A stretch of DNA of 64,000 bases from Siphonodentalium dalli (Eukaryota > Mollusca > Scaphopoda > Gadilida > Siphonodentaliidae): positions 16,213,710-16,277,709 of the forward strand of contig CP136062.1 in the NCBI GenBank assembly GCA_032622095.1, in the 5' to 3' direction. The translations under genes and the position numbers were made by a program. Below are positions 1 through 13,200 of this stretch, in pieces. The notes under the pieces are model-generated. The model was not told the DNA's origin and searched no databases. It saw only the letters and a list, made by a program, of their open reading frames with translations. The stretch's first letter is position 1. Every line of letters starts with the position of its first letter.

Positions 1-350
1 GTAGTTATTTGTTATGAATATTAATCCAGATTGATGATGCACACCGTTATATATTAATTAAATGCAATGACTATCGATGGCGAAATCATTTGTGTTATAT
101 TATCGCCAATAGCTGCGTCCCGAAACGAGATGTAAATATTTACAATTGGGCATAGTTCAGATGATGTTTTTGATGGAGTGGTAGGGTCAATTTCTTTGAA
201 ATTTTTGGGGATATTAGTAGAATGCTACATTATCCCCATGTTGTTATAGCACCTGAGTACTAACTTATCAATTTCACGCATCCAAACAAATCCATAACAT
301 GTCTTTAACTGGTATTCAGGATTCAACAATATTGACCAAAGATTTTTTCT
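1..350 (-). repeat. Diverged repeat, inverted copy at 9480-9790
   Basis: Read on the minus strand, this region aligns with plus-strand 9480-9790 (shared 'cattctactaa', 'taccactccatc', 'caattgtaaatatttac', 'gcatttaatta'). Translation of both in one frame keeps HSTNI.KN.K.ID.TTPSK, though this copy has a stop before it. It could be an old transposon fragment or a duplicated gene end. Confidence 0.7.
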
Positions 351-403
351 GGCCACTCCAAACCGTGTGTATGTATAATGTTTACAATATAAAGTACTGA
401 AAC

Positions 404-515
404 CTGGTTTGATGATTTGGTTTTCACGTTGGTCTCCTAAAATGCGGAAAAATCCACCCACTGCTGCTGGCTGCCAACCCATCCGACCTTCACTGTAATC
501 TTCTTCTCTCAATTC
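404..515 (-). CDS. Kinase gene exon 10: rest of GLEBS-like motif (3' end uncertain)
   Basis: After acceptor cttccgtag at 516 the frame reads [13 protein letters not shown], which completes the GLEBS core (SLEELR.EDY..GR.G), then a Gly/Phe-containing stretch to KPG. A possible but weak donor (CCAG|gtttca) lies at 403. If it is not used, the frame stays open to a TAG at 225-227, adding about 58 residues. The 1-350 region has a diverged inverted copy at 9480-9790, so the extension may be repeat-derived. The exon start is firm and the exon end is not. Confidence 0.66.
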
Positions 516-3500
516 CTACGGAAGAAAGCAGTGTTATGTCGTGTTTTGTTGACATATATTTACAAGAAAACCAATGTCAGAAATAGTAATGCGCTCAAGC
601 TCATGATTGTAATTATAGAATATAAAATATATTGGTTTTGCAAATGACCAACTCAGAATTCCGTTAAAATAACAATAACAACCAGCACCTAATTAACAAA
701 CCAGCAAACGACTCGTCCATCTCCGACCACAACCCCAAGTGGGCTGCAGAACGAAAAATGTCTATAAAAGTTGAAATACAAACTACACCAAAAATATTTT
801 TCATTTCTTTTATTTGTAATTGACATATAGCTTGTCACAAACCAAAAATCAACATTATTGACATAATAATGTAAAGGACAATAAACAAAATTGAAATTCC
901 CAACTACACCTTTTACCGGACTCAGCCTCTGGGTCACGCAGTTCAACTTTTAAATCCGTCCCACAAATTCCCAATATCTATAAATAAAAATCCCAGCGTA
1001 AACTCCAGCGCCCAGTCGAAACAAGAATTTGGACACCAATATACAAGCGTAACAATTCAAAATCAAGAGGTATCACAGGATATTTTATACCAAAGCCATT
1101 CAATGAATGCACCCCCAGAAACATTGTAACATCTGCACAGGATTTGAGAAACCAATGTGATTTCAAGGTTCTGCCACACACAAAAGACATGAATACAACT
1201 GCATGACATGCAACTAGGTATATCTCTAGTGTTGAAACGGTTAGGGATTTTGAAGAGTCGACAGAGGTAATCAAATACTAGCCAATTAATCAAATCCCTT
1301 CCAAAACTTCCTGTTTCTATGCCCATATATGTTTGTAAAAAATGGGCAGTGTGGCATCGCCTATTTGAGTATCAAATATTCCATTTCAGAACATTCAAAT
1401 GGAAAACATGAGACCTGTATTATCTCCCATTTTGCATGTGAATCTCCCAATTTGATGCCTTATATACCGCCAGACCCGTTTACTTTCCCGATTTTGGCGG
1501 GAGTCTCCTGATTTTGTGTCATTTCTCCTGTGCTCCCGATCGGGAAACGAAATCTCCCGATTCAAAAGATAAAACCAAAAATTAGCCTACAGCTGTAGCA
1601 AGCAATAAGCTAGGCATGCTATTGTGTTAAAAAATCAATTATGAGTATATCGCCTGCGAGTCAAACAGTGACAAAATGTTGACACAACCTCGACTCTCTT
1701 TTGTTTAACAACGTTGCACAAGTAAATGCAGTCTTTAATGTCCAGACAAGGATTATAATATATCAAACAAGAAGCCTTCCTTTTTGGCCACACTTAATAA
1801 AATATTGGTTTCTGCTCGTCCCGACCGACTGCTTTAAAACCGCCGATTCAAATTATTGTATTGCCGATTTTTTTTTAAATTTGTGTCGGTGGAAGTTCCG
1901 TTTCCATCTTTGTTTTATTCCGTGTTTTCTATACGCAATAACGGACCTCAAACAATTCTGTCAAAATGTACTCACTTCAAATTCACCGATGTTACCTGAC
2001 GTTACTGAATATATTTGGCGACAAAATTATCCGAGAACACCATTTTATAGTGTGCAAATATAGTTTTAATTGTTGTATTGCCTTGTTCGAAATAAAACGT
2101 GATCCATAACTGCAAAATCGTAATTTTATTCCCAACGATTTTAATGTCAAGGCCGTTATTGTGGCAGATGCTACAAACAGTCTATATGACTAACATTGAA
2201 AAAGATCTCCCTATTTTTCACTAAATTTCCCTATTTCTGAGGACAAATCTCCCTATTTGTTGGATCATTTCTCTAACATTACATGCGACAGGTGCCATAG
2301 TGACAAGTTATTACTGATCAATTGTGTCACACCGAAATAGACAGTGTACATACAGTAATGTCCTAATTAATCGACTCCTTAACCACATCAGAATTATGGG
2401 TAATTTTTCAGGATTTAGTTGGAAATATGGTTGCAGGTTGCCATTCATTGGAAAGCTCTCACCATAAAAGTAACTGCATCCACAACATTGAGTTCAGATC
2501 AGGTCACTGAGTTCACCGCCATGCATGACTGATGGCAGCGCCCATCATCAAAGGAACAATACAATAAGGCTTTTAACAAGTTAATATATGCAGATATCAA
2601 ACAGCCGCTAACCACCTTAACACTTTGAGTGCCAGGTCGATTTTTGTATCAACTCATATACCCTGTGCCAATGCATTCTCTTATATATGCGAGTCGACCA
2701 TAGGTCGCCTCACATATATAAGAGAATGCATTGGCCTAAACAAAATTTTTTTTTTTCACAATTTTTTACAATTTTAATAATTTATTCTTATATTCTTTAA
2801 CAGACTTATTTTGTAGGTTTAGGGCCGATGAGATCGGCCCCTGGCACTCAAAGGGTTAAACAGACATCCTTAAATCTAACCCCTGCTCCTGCACAGCACC
2901 TATGCATGGGTTAGTGTCTTAAGGTAATTATTATAGGTACATGTAATTATTATAGGTAAGTGGTTGTCTGGCCAGGTGATAACTCTACTGCCAAATATGT
3001 CTTCTTAGATTTAGTAAAGTAAAAGAACATACTGGCTGAAAACCTATAGCTATCCATCATGTAATTTCCTCAATGCTCAAAACTTATAACCTCCATGCTG
3101 ACAGCGACGGCTAGTCAAACACTATAGCCATTGAGCTCTGATAACTTTTCAGCTTGTTACCTCTACAAGCACACCTGATTTTTGCGTGTCTGTCATTTGC
3201 AGGAGGTCCCCAGAGGATGAATTTAGTGATGCTATCCCACAAGGCGGGTTAGCATTACCAAATTCTCCCTCTGGGACCTCATTATGCATGGTCTCATCTG
3301 CTATGGGAGACATATAATAAGTTTTGAAGTTCCAAAATGGTGAATATTGTGACGTACACCCATTGGGAACCTTGATTATGCAATGTGTCATCTGCCAATT
3401 TGGGGATATAAAGAAACTAAGCTAAAATAGAATCTATGTGAATAAGTTTCTGTAGAAAATTGATAATGAAGAAACTTTCCAAAGAAGATGAGGCCTAAGC

Positions 3501-6500
3501 AGAATGAGGTCCCTAGAGTGTGAATTTAGTTATACTAACCCGCTATTCACCCTCTGGTGGACCTCATTCTGCAAATGACAAACACACTATAATCAGACTT
3601 GCCTATAAGTTGTTTTCCTTTCCGTCCAAGAAATTTTTCCTACCTCCAGTGATTTATCTTTGTACCAATTCATTGCTGTGATCGTCTGAAATCTTTCTGA
3701 CATCGTGGTTGGAGAACTGTCATCATTGTTCAGTTCTACATCTTGCACTGATGGGACAAACTTTTCAGTGGTTCCAAACCTCCTTTTCTGTTCCATGGAA
3801 TCTAGAAAAATTTGTGTTATTTATTAATTGAAAAAAATCATTATTTATATATACCCTCCAGTAAGAAACAGCTTCTTTGATTGGTCGGATAGCCTGGGAA
3901 CATTTTATATGTTTACATCTCCACAAGAGAAACAAAGTTAAATGTTCTGTCATCTCTCACTGGACTGCTTTACTCATGACGTCATTTACGTTGAATCTCA
4001 TTGCGGAGAGCTAGACCAAGTCTGAGCCTAACATTTGCAGAATGAGGTCAGAGGGTGAATTTAGTGATGCTATCCTGCATGGCAAGCAAGCATCGCCAAA
4101 TTCAACCTCTGGGGACCTCATTCTGCTTAGGCCTTTTCTTCTGGGAAGTATCTATAGTCTCATATTAAATAGAGGATCTCAAACGAGTTACTATTTTATA
4201 CGGAATTTATCAACCGAGTTCACTAAATTCGATTTGAGCCGAGGTTTATCGAGGCTCAAATAGAATTTAGTGGACGAGGTTGATAAATTACGTATAAAAT
4301 AGAATGAGTTTGAGATACTTTTTATCACATGATCGCTAAAATTTTATCGAAAAGAACAATAAATTAACTGCAGCCAGCGAACTGTGGCCCAAAGAGCAGT
4401 GTGACGTCATTGCACGCGATGATATTACACGTGTCTATTACGCTCGAATATTACATAGGAAAATAGTGCTAATCATGTGATAAAATTGTTTTTAGTTACA
4501 TTTTTCCTTCTGTCGAGTTTCTATATCCCCTAATTTGCAGAAGATAAAATGCATTATCTAGGAGACTGATGGGTGAACATAACCAACTTCAACTGGGAAG
4601 CTTCAATATGATAGTAGGTCTCCCATAGCAGTTGAGAGCCTAAGCAGAATGAGGTCTCCAGAGGGTTAATTTGGTGATGCTAGCGCACTATGCAGGATAG
4701 CGTCACTAACTTTACCCTCTGGGGACCTCATTCTGCAAATGTCAAACACACTACTGTGATTTTAGTGGTATGTTGTGCAGGGACCAGCCGAGAGGGCGAC
4801 GTGGGCGACTTCTTCGCCCTAGTGCCGTCCGCTTCGCCTTATTTTTGCAGTCGGGCGAAGTTCAAGTCGCCCTGAAAATTCCAAAGTTGACTGACGAAAA
4901 TCGGCAAAATTCCCCAAATAATTTATGATAATTTACAACTGTCAACAGTGATTGCACACAATACTCCACTATCAGGGTGTTGTAAAACAATTAACACCTG
5001 TATTGCTCCAATCTGGAAGCATATTGACAACGGAGTCTGATTACTGGCAGCTGTGAAAACATCGTCGGGCCTCAAGTGTTAATCTGGTTGTTGTGATTTT
5101 TAGATTACCGTGATTACCACACCTTACAATGAAGATTACAACTCACAGCTCTCACAATGTGTCAGTTCATCACTCCCTCTATGGAGTTTGGTTAAAGAAA
5201 TTTTAAAACAAATTCATATGTGAAGCATATTAAATTTTCAAACGGGATTACTAATAGAGCGCAGTGAAAGTGTTCATGATTTCGTTTCGTTTCGGTTTGA
5301 TAAATATTGTTGGCATTTTTAAAAACCCGAAAAATATGAAATAAAATCTTGTCATTCTCCCACAATTACGATAAAAAATGCTGCTATCCTCTCACAATTA
5401 TGTTTGGGTATTATTAATAGTTATTAGGGTCATGAAGTGAACATAAAGACCCCATATTTCAACCATTGTTTCATAAGTTTAATTGACATATTACATCTCT
5501 CCTATTTTCGTTCTATAGCGACTCCTGTCGTAGTACTGTTCAATTTAAGTTTTGTAGACTCACTTCGCCCTATAGAACGGCCACTTCGCCTTATTTTGAT
5601 AGTAGGGCGAAGTCATTTCGCCCTGAAAATATGGTCTAGGCGGGTCCCTGATGTTGTGACATTGATGACTTGGAGTTTATGTTCAACCGAGTCACTGAGC
5701 TGTAAAATTGTGGAACATAAAACTTGATTTGTATTGTTTGGAATTTAATGTACCAAATAACAATATCATTCCATTTAAGCCATTAAAATAAAACATGTGT
5801 GTTCTCAGGTAATTATAATTAGATCTCAATTTTGAGATTTTAATGCTACTTACTTTTTTTTTCTAAAAATCTGGAAAACAAACACAAATTTAATTTTCAT
5901 GTCCAAAGCTAATATTTCGAAAAGAAAATATTGAAAAAGATATTTGACGATGCTTTTTAAAAGAAAATTTAATCTTCCAGTGACCAAGGATGCGCCTGAA
6001 AACATGGAATTTTTATTTAGATGTTCTTACTTTAGTTGGAACTAAAGTTATCATCCACAAACAAAATATCAACGGATTGGTTAAAGAGATACCTTCTGTT
6101 CTCTCATCATTATTTCCATCCTCTTCATTTAAACTGTTTTCTGGCTCCTTGGAGTTTGAAACAGCAATCAGTGGTTCAATGGGGTGTGTTGATAACAGCT
6201 TTACTGCAGTAATTTCCAGGTCGTCGCCTTCATTGCTCACAGAGTTGGAAGCTGTAACGCTTTCTGAACCTGAATTTAAGCTGGGATGTACATTCTGAAA
6301 GTTTTCACTTAGCTGCCTCGTTCTCTCCAGATTTAAATCAATAGTTTCAGATCTGAAATAAGAACAAACAGACCTTTCTGTAAGAAAAACACACAACAAG
6401 GGAAACTATTTTATTCTCGCAATTCAGGGTGCAAGTTTCACATGTGGTTTTTCTCAGACAAAGTGTCATTATGGGATCTCCATAATTAAATTAAATGGAC

Positions 6501-9500
6501 AAAATTTGGTAAGAGGTATCTCAAAATAATAATGACAGTTTTTATACGACTCATAACCAATTACTTGTTATGATATGTTTTTTAAGCATTACAATATTAT
6601 CAATATCCCAGTCATTTGTACAAGCCAACCAATGAACCGACTGCATACATTAATTATACTGGAAACAGGCGCTGCTCTATTTTGACATGACAAGCTGATT
6701 AGTACTCATTTAATGCATGAGCGTTGCAAACCAGTACGAGCGACTTTGCTCAAGGCACGAGATTATAACAGATGAAAATCCAACAATTGCACGAGCTCAG
6801 ATCGGCCAAGCCACTGTTATGTGAAACTCACACCGGAGGACTGCAGACTCATATTGTGTGTTGACAGCAACGACAAGTCTGACATGCGGAAGATTTCGGA
6901 AAAATTTGTCGATGAATTAACAGCAAGCGCACATGGCTATAAGCATTCAGTTTAGAAGACATTGTTAGAAATGTACGTTAGAAATGTACTTTAGAAATGT
7001 ATGTTAGAAATGTACGTTAGAAAAGTACATTAGAAATGTACGTTAGAAATGTACGTCAGAAATGTAAGTTAGAAATGTATGTTAGAAATGTACGTTAGAA
7101 ATGTATGTTAGAAATGTATGTCAGAAATGTATGTTAGAAATATACGTTAGAAATACATGTTACAAATGTACATTAGAAATGTACGTTAGAAATGTACATT
7201 AGAAATGTATGTTAGAACTGTATGTTAGAAATATATGTTACATATATACGTTAGAAATGCATGTTAGAAATGTACGTTATAGTAATGTACGTTAGAAATG
7301 TATGTTAGAATGTATGTTAAAAATGTATGTTAGAAATGTACGCTAGAAATGTAACATTAGAAATGTATATTAGAAATGCATGTTAGAAATGTACGTTAGA
7401 AATGTACATTAGAAATGTATGTTAGAATTGTATATTAGAAATGTATGTTAGAAAAGTACGTTAGAAATGTACGTTAGAAATGTATGTTAGAAATGACCTG
7501 TGGTTTAGAATACATAAGAAAAACATAGTAAGACAAACTATTTTCCTCTCGCAATTCAGTGTATGGGTGCAAGTTTCATGGGTGGTTTTTCTCAGACAAA
7601 ACTGGACAAAATGCCATTATGGATCCCCTTAATTAAATGGACATGGCATGTTCGAACCACAAAACTATGTATAAATAAAAGGTCGCCGACCAAGTGTCCC
7701 CGAAAAGGTAGCTTTTTAGTAAGGATAGCTTTTTTTTAACTATCAAAATTCATTGGACCGTGACCAAATTCAAACCTAGCCTTTGTCTTCTGAAACCAAA
7801 TATCACGAGATGCAGTTGAATTTAAAAACAATCAGATAACTAAAAGTAAAGTTATCATCCGGAAACCAAAATAATGGGCAAATTCTAAGTCAACAAGGAC
7901 CATAACTCAAGCAAAACTTGACCTGTATTTGGAGCTGATATCCTCACATACCAAATTTGGTTCAGATCCGATCACACAAATTAAAGTTATCATCCAGAAA
8001 CCTCAACACGACAAATTTCTAAGTCCAAAAGGGGCCATAACTGAGCTAAAAATGGGTGGACCAAACCCATATTCAAACTTGACGTGTGTTTTGAGCTGAT
8101 AAACTAACATACCAAATTTGGTTTTGATCTGATAGACAAAAATAAAGTTCTCATCCGGAAATTTTTAACCCAGTGGCCAGTGACCTCATTTGAACAAATC
8201 TGAACCCCAGTCACCCGAGGACCGTTCAGACCAAATATGACCCCATTTGGCCCGATGGTACTGGAGAAGAAGTTGTTTAAGAATTATGATGGAGGGAAAG
8301 AGTTAAGGTCTAGTAACCTAATTTGCACAAATCAGAATGTGAGCCACCGCCAACTAGGGAACATCCACACCAAATATGAACCTATTCGGTCTTATGGTTC
8401 TGGAGAAGACGATTCTTGACAGACAGATGACGGAGGAGGAGTGATGACTATAGCTCCACCAATATAGTCAGTAAAGAAGCAATATACTTTAAACATGCTG
8501 TTGAGACATATATATGAGAGATAAGTCACTTATCTCTGGGTCAAAAATAACATTTTCAATAGATCTACCATGTAGTTCAGTGTGTAACGTATCTTTGACG
8601 GGAATATAACATTTTCAATAGAAAATACATATTCCCTAATAAGATACTTACACACTGAACTCACATGTCCCTCCCAATATACATAATATATACATACATA
8701 CATAACATAATATACATAATATATACATAATATATACATATATACATAACGAGTGGACAAATGACCTTGACCTGCTACGTCATAATAATAATGATTCAAA
8801 AGGTACTTAAGCTATTTCGTACCAAAATAATAAATTTTAAACGGATCTCATAGAATCCTTTCTTGTGAATAAAGATGAATATACCATGTAGTTCAGTGTG
8901 TAACGTATCTTTGACGGGAATATAGGGAGAAGTGGCACAATTTAGGGAGAAGATGTCTCCCAAGTCACCCAGGGTTCTAGCGGCACTGTTTTCTGGATGT
9001 GGATGTTGGAAACCACTCATTTGCTGATTGGTAGAAAATAACTGCTGATAATTATCTGATTGACATATGAAATGGTCTGAGTGATGCAAGTGTCCTACAA
9101 CGATTTCTCATATCTGTGTTTATTACTCACATATTGATACTTGTTTCTATTGATACTGGTATAGGCCCAGTTATTACTCACATATTGACACTTGTTTCTG
9201 TTGATACTGGTATAGGCCCAGTTATTACTCACGTATTTATATTGTTGATACTGGTATAGGCCCAGGAGGCCCATTAACCATCATTCGATAAATGCGTCCT
9301 ACCAAGATTTCTCATGACTGTGCCTATTACTCACATATTGATACTTGCTTCTGTTGAAACTGGTATGAAGCTGGGAATCGTTTCAGGTCCATTAGGGTTC
9401 GGCCTATTATCTGATGCATGCGTCAAACCAAGATTTCTCATGTCTGTGTTCAGTCTGCAAATAAATTATCCTCCACAAATTATTGGTTAAAATTTGTCAC

Positions 9501-10203
9501 ATGACATAACTATTCCATCTAAGTTTAAAGACATATATTATGTACTTGTTCGGGTGCGTGAAACTGATCAGTTGGTGTTCATGCGCTACGCCAACTGGAG
9601 GAAATACCATTCTACTAACATCGCCAAAAATCTGAAGCAAATCGACCGTACCACTCCATCGAAAAATCGTCTGAACCACGCTCAATTGTAAATATTTACT
9701 ACTCAAATCGGACGCTTCTATCAGTGATAAACTAATGAAAACGATTTGGTCATCGGCAGTCACTGCATTTAATTAGTATATAAGAATGACGACGTGAGTT
9801 GTCAATTTAGATATATATTTCTAAAATTAACTATACTTTGAACAAGATTATTCTCCATTTATATTTGATCACCCTACCGGAGTGTTTCACATCACTTTTC
9901 TATACTGAATGGATTCTCCCATTCGGTTATAACAGAACACAGTGGAATAGTCCATTATTCATTTAGAGGTGTTTCAGGTAATAACAGCAGCCGACAGACA
10001 GAAAATCAGATAATACAAGAGCAGAATTAATGATATCAATCGGTGGGAAATGTTTCCTAAGGTCTTTTGGGCATTATGGATAAACAGAAACAATTATTTG
10101 TATACGTTTTCGTTTCTAAGACCAACATGATAATTACAATATTATTTAACAATTTGTAAAGTTACCAGAAGGAGAAGTCTTAGGACTTGTTCCGTTGAAT
10201 ATC

Positions 10204-10236
<33 letters not shown>

Positions 10237-13200
10237 GCAAAATTGAAACGACTAGGGTATTTTGTAGTCGACTAGTCAACACCTACTATATATATAGAAC
10301 AATCAAAATCCCATACAGCTAGGATTATCAAAGTATTTTCTTTGACATCGAGGATCTGCCCATGTCACTGTGTTAGGTATGGGATTTTGAACCGCTATTT
10401 GTCATCATAAATTTATTAAATCATGCATATTTATCATTATATTTATTGATGTTGACAGCCTATAGTGACAGATAAGTATCATGAACATCACTCATATCAT
10501 ATAATATTGGGGTAAACTTCAGCGTTGAAGTTATGTTATGTTCACGTATGATGGCGGCAAAGTAATGGTCATAAATCTATTATATATTTTGGAAGATCTG
10601 TGTGTGTGTCTGTCTGTCTGTGTGTTCGCGATGAACTCGAAAACGACCCACCCGATTTCAATGAAACTTGGTATGTGAGGGTATTTTCGGCCGGGGACGA
10701 ACATAGGCATATTAATTTGTCCGTGCCACGTCACCTTGACCTTGAAATCGGGTCATTCCAAGGTCAAACGCCCGAATATCACGGGATTTCGATGAAAGTT
10801 GGTATGTGGGGGTACTTTCGTATGGGGAGTCTCATAAGCATATTCCTTTGCCCGTGCGACGTGACCTTGACCTTGAAATCGGGTCAATTCAAGGTCAAAT
10901 CACCAATTTTGATGGGATTTTGACGAAATTTTATACATAGGGTTACTTTTGTCCACTGGGTGTTTTGGAAGGGTCAAATCGTGACCCCGACCTGACCTTG
11001 ACCTTCAAAATGATCAATTCAAGGTCAAATCGCGTAAAACCGGATGGATTTCGACGGGTACTTTTGTCGGGTACTTTTGTTCGGGCAGTGTTTTTGACGG
11101 GTCAAATCGTGACCCCACTTGACCTTGGCCTTCAAAATAGACAATTCAAGGTCAAAGCCCGGACGAAGTCGGGTCACCTTCTAGTACTATATATAGAGAG
11201 ACACTTAAAAATAGCTGGATGCAACAAGCTTCTAAACTTCTGGTGCATGCGCAGTTAATTATTTCCTCTGATGTCATCACAACTGCGCATGTATATGGAC
11301 TCTATGTGTTAATTACAGGTGTGACATTTTACGTAACATTGAGTGAACTATTCCACTATACCCGTTTAACCGTTGGTCTATACTTTAGGGGTGTGTGGGT
11401 TATATGACAATGAGTCAATGACATGATTAGAAATCTGACTGATATATTGGCATATTCCAGCACAATATAAACCTAAATATACCAGCGCCCAGTTAGGAGT
11501 GAAGTGAACAAGTCGGAATCTGTTTAAACTTGTATCAGTCACCGCGTTGTCAAGACAACATATCTATTGCAACGTTGGATGTAGTCCATTTTTCACATGA
11601 TAATATCACAACTGTAACATTTTATGCAATGTTCAGCAAGCTATTCCACTCTAACATGTAACTGTTGGTTTATACTTTAGGGGTGTGTGGTTTGTATGAC
11701 AATGGGTCAATGACTTGATTAGAAATCTGACTGAGAACCCTAGGCTATCCAGCGCCCAGTCAGGAGTGAGTGTCAGTGAACATGTGGTCACATTGAAATT
11801 GGTTTGATCTTGTATCAGCCACCACGTCGTTAAAACAATCGTAACATCAGACAATGATTGTCATAGATCTAGGATGCCGCAATTTGAATATGTCAACATG
11901 TAAAGTAGCTCGCAGCTGATGCGACTTATAGCTGAACGGTGATTGTCCCAAAGAAACATCAAAGATGTCCCGCTATTCTAGGGCTTCACGGTTTTTCGGT
12001 ATTTGTCATACCGCGGTTTTATTTTTAATACTGTGTAGTCGGTATTGGATTTCTTGAATAGTCGGTATTCCGCTGCACACTATATTTTCTTCTTTTAGTC
12101 GGTTTTACGACAGCAAATTTCAATAAAATACATATTCTGAGGCACTAACGCGTGCCTGTAAGTAATGAACGAGAACTAGCGAGACGAAACGAGAACCAGC
12201 GAGATGAAACGAGAACCAGCGAGATGAAACGAGAACCAGCGAGATGAAACGAGAACCAGCGAGATGAAACGAGAACCAGCGAGATGAAACGAGAACCAGC
12301 GAGACGAGATGATAACCAGCCAGTTGCGTAACTGCAGCAAAGTGCGAAAATCAATTATCACGTTGTGCCAACACGTTGTACGCTGATGGATGTGTGTTTA
12401 TAGTCGTCTCATATGCAGCTCAAATTAGTGTACACAAAGCAATAATTAGACCATGGTCGCCATCCATACAATTACGAAATGTAAACTATACTCTCCCCAT
12501 TGTTTCCGTGCTAATGTTTATCCACCATCGAGACACCATGGATAAATACGTATTGCTTGGGGACCTTTTTAGTATAATCTCGACTTAAATCCCCTCATTG
12601 TATATGTGACCCGCCATATCAAATCCAGTCGGCCACCGTTGAGAATGGCCACCTGTCTTTACCGGCCGTATTGGCGATGTACGGACTGATTTTATTATAT
12701 AAATGAACTGTCGTGAGCGGCCACCTGTCAAACGCGACCGACGAGTGGTATAAGTGGACAAAAATAGAAAAATATACCCTTAATGTGCGGCCACTTTATT
12801 GTCCAAAAGTAAATATTTCGATAGTTTTCGAAAGAAACCATTGTAAACAGGTAAAGTCGACTTCCGGTTATAGCAGAACATCTCATCAATATTCATGAGA
12901 TGATTCGCTGTGCTCAGGCTTCATGGAAGCCCCTGTTGTGAGCCTTGTTATAAAGAAACCTATCGCTTGGTTAATTAAATGCATGTGTCATCGAATGTCT
13001 GGCGATAAACAATGAATGAGGTGGCTATTCAATTAGAATGTATGAATGGAAGCCACTTGCCATGGGTTATGTTAAGAAAAGAAGGTTTATATAAACAAAG
13101 AACTGTTGTGTTTGGGTCGTTAGTGTGGATTACATATTCACACTTAATTTAGTATGCCTGATTGTTTTGAGCAAATACGCTTGTGCAATTGGCTTTCTCT

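Noticed and set aside
6013-6399. 128-codon minus-strand frame as a stand-alone gene
   Set aside because: Splice signals at 6353 and 6092 and matching phases show that only 6093-6352 is coding, as exon 8 of the kinase gene.
8680-8750. Possible TATA-rich promoter
   Set aside because: It is a cata/tata microsatellite deep in a kinase intron with no transcript evidence.
10531-11258. Open frames of 60-107 codons
   Set aside because: They lie in dispersed 'tgaccttgacc' repeats and have no recognisable motif.
12145-12361. Minus-strand 61-69 codon frames with [10 protein letters not shown] repeats
   Set aside because: Product of a 20-base tandem array read in several frames.
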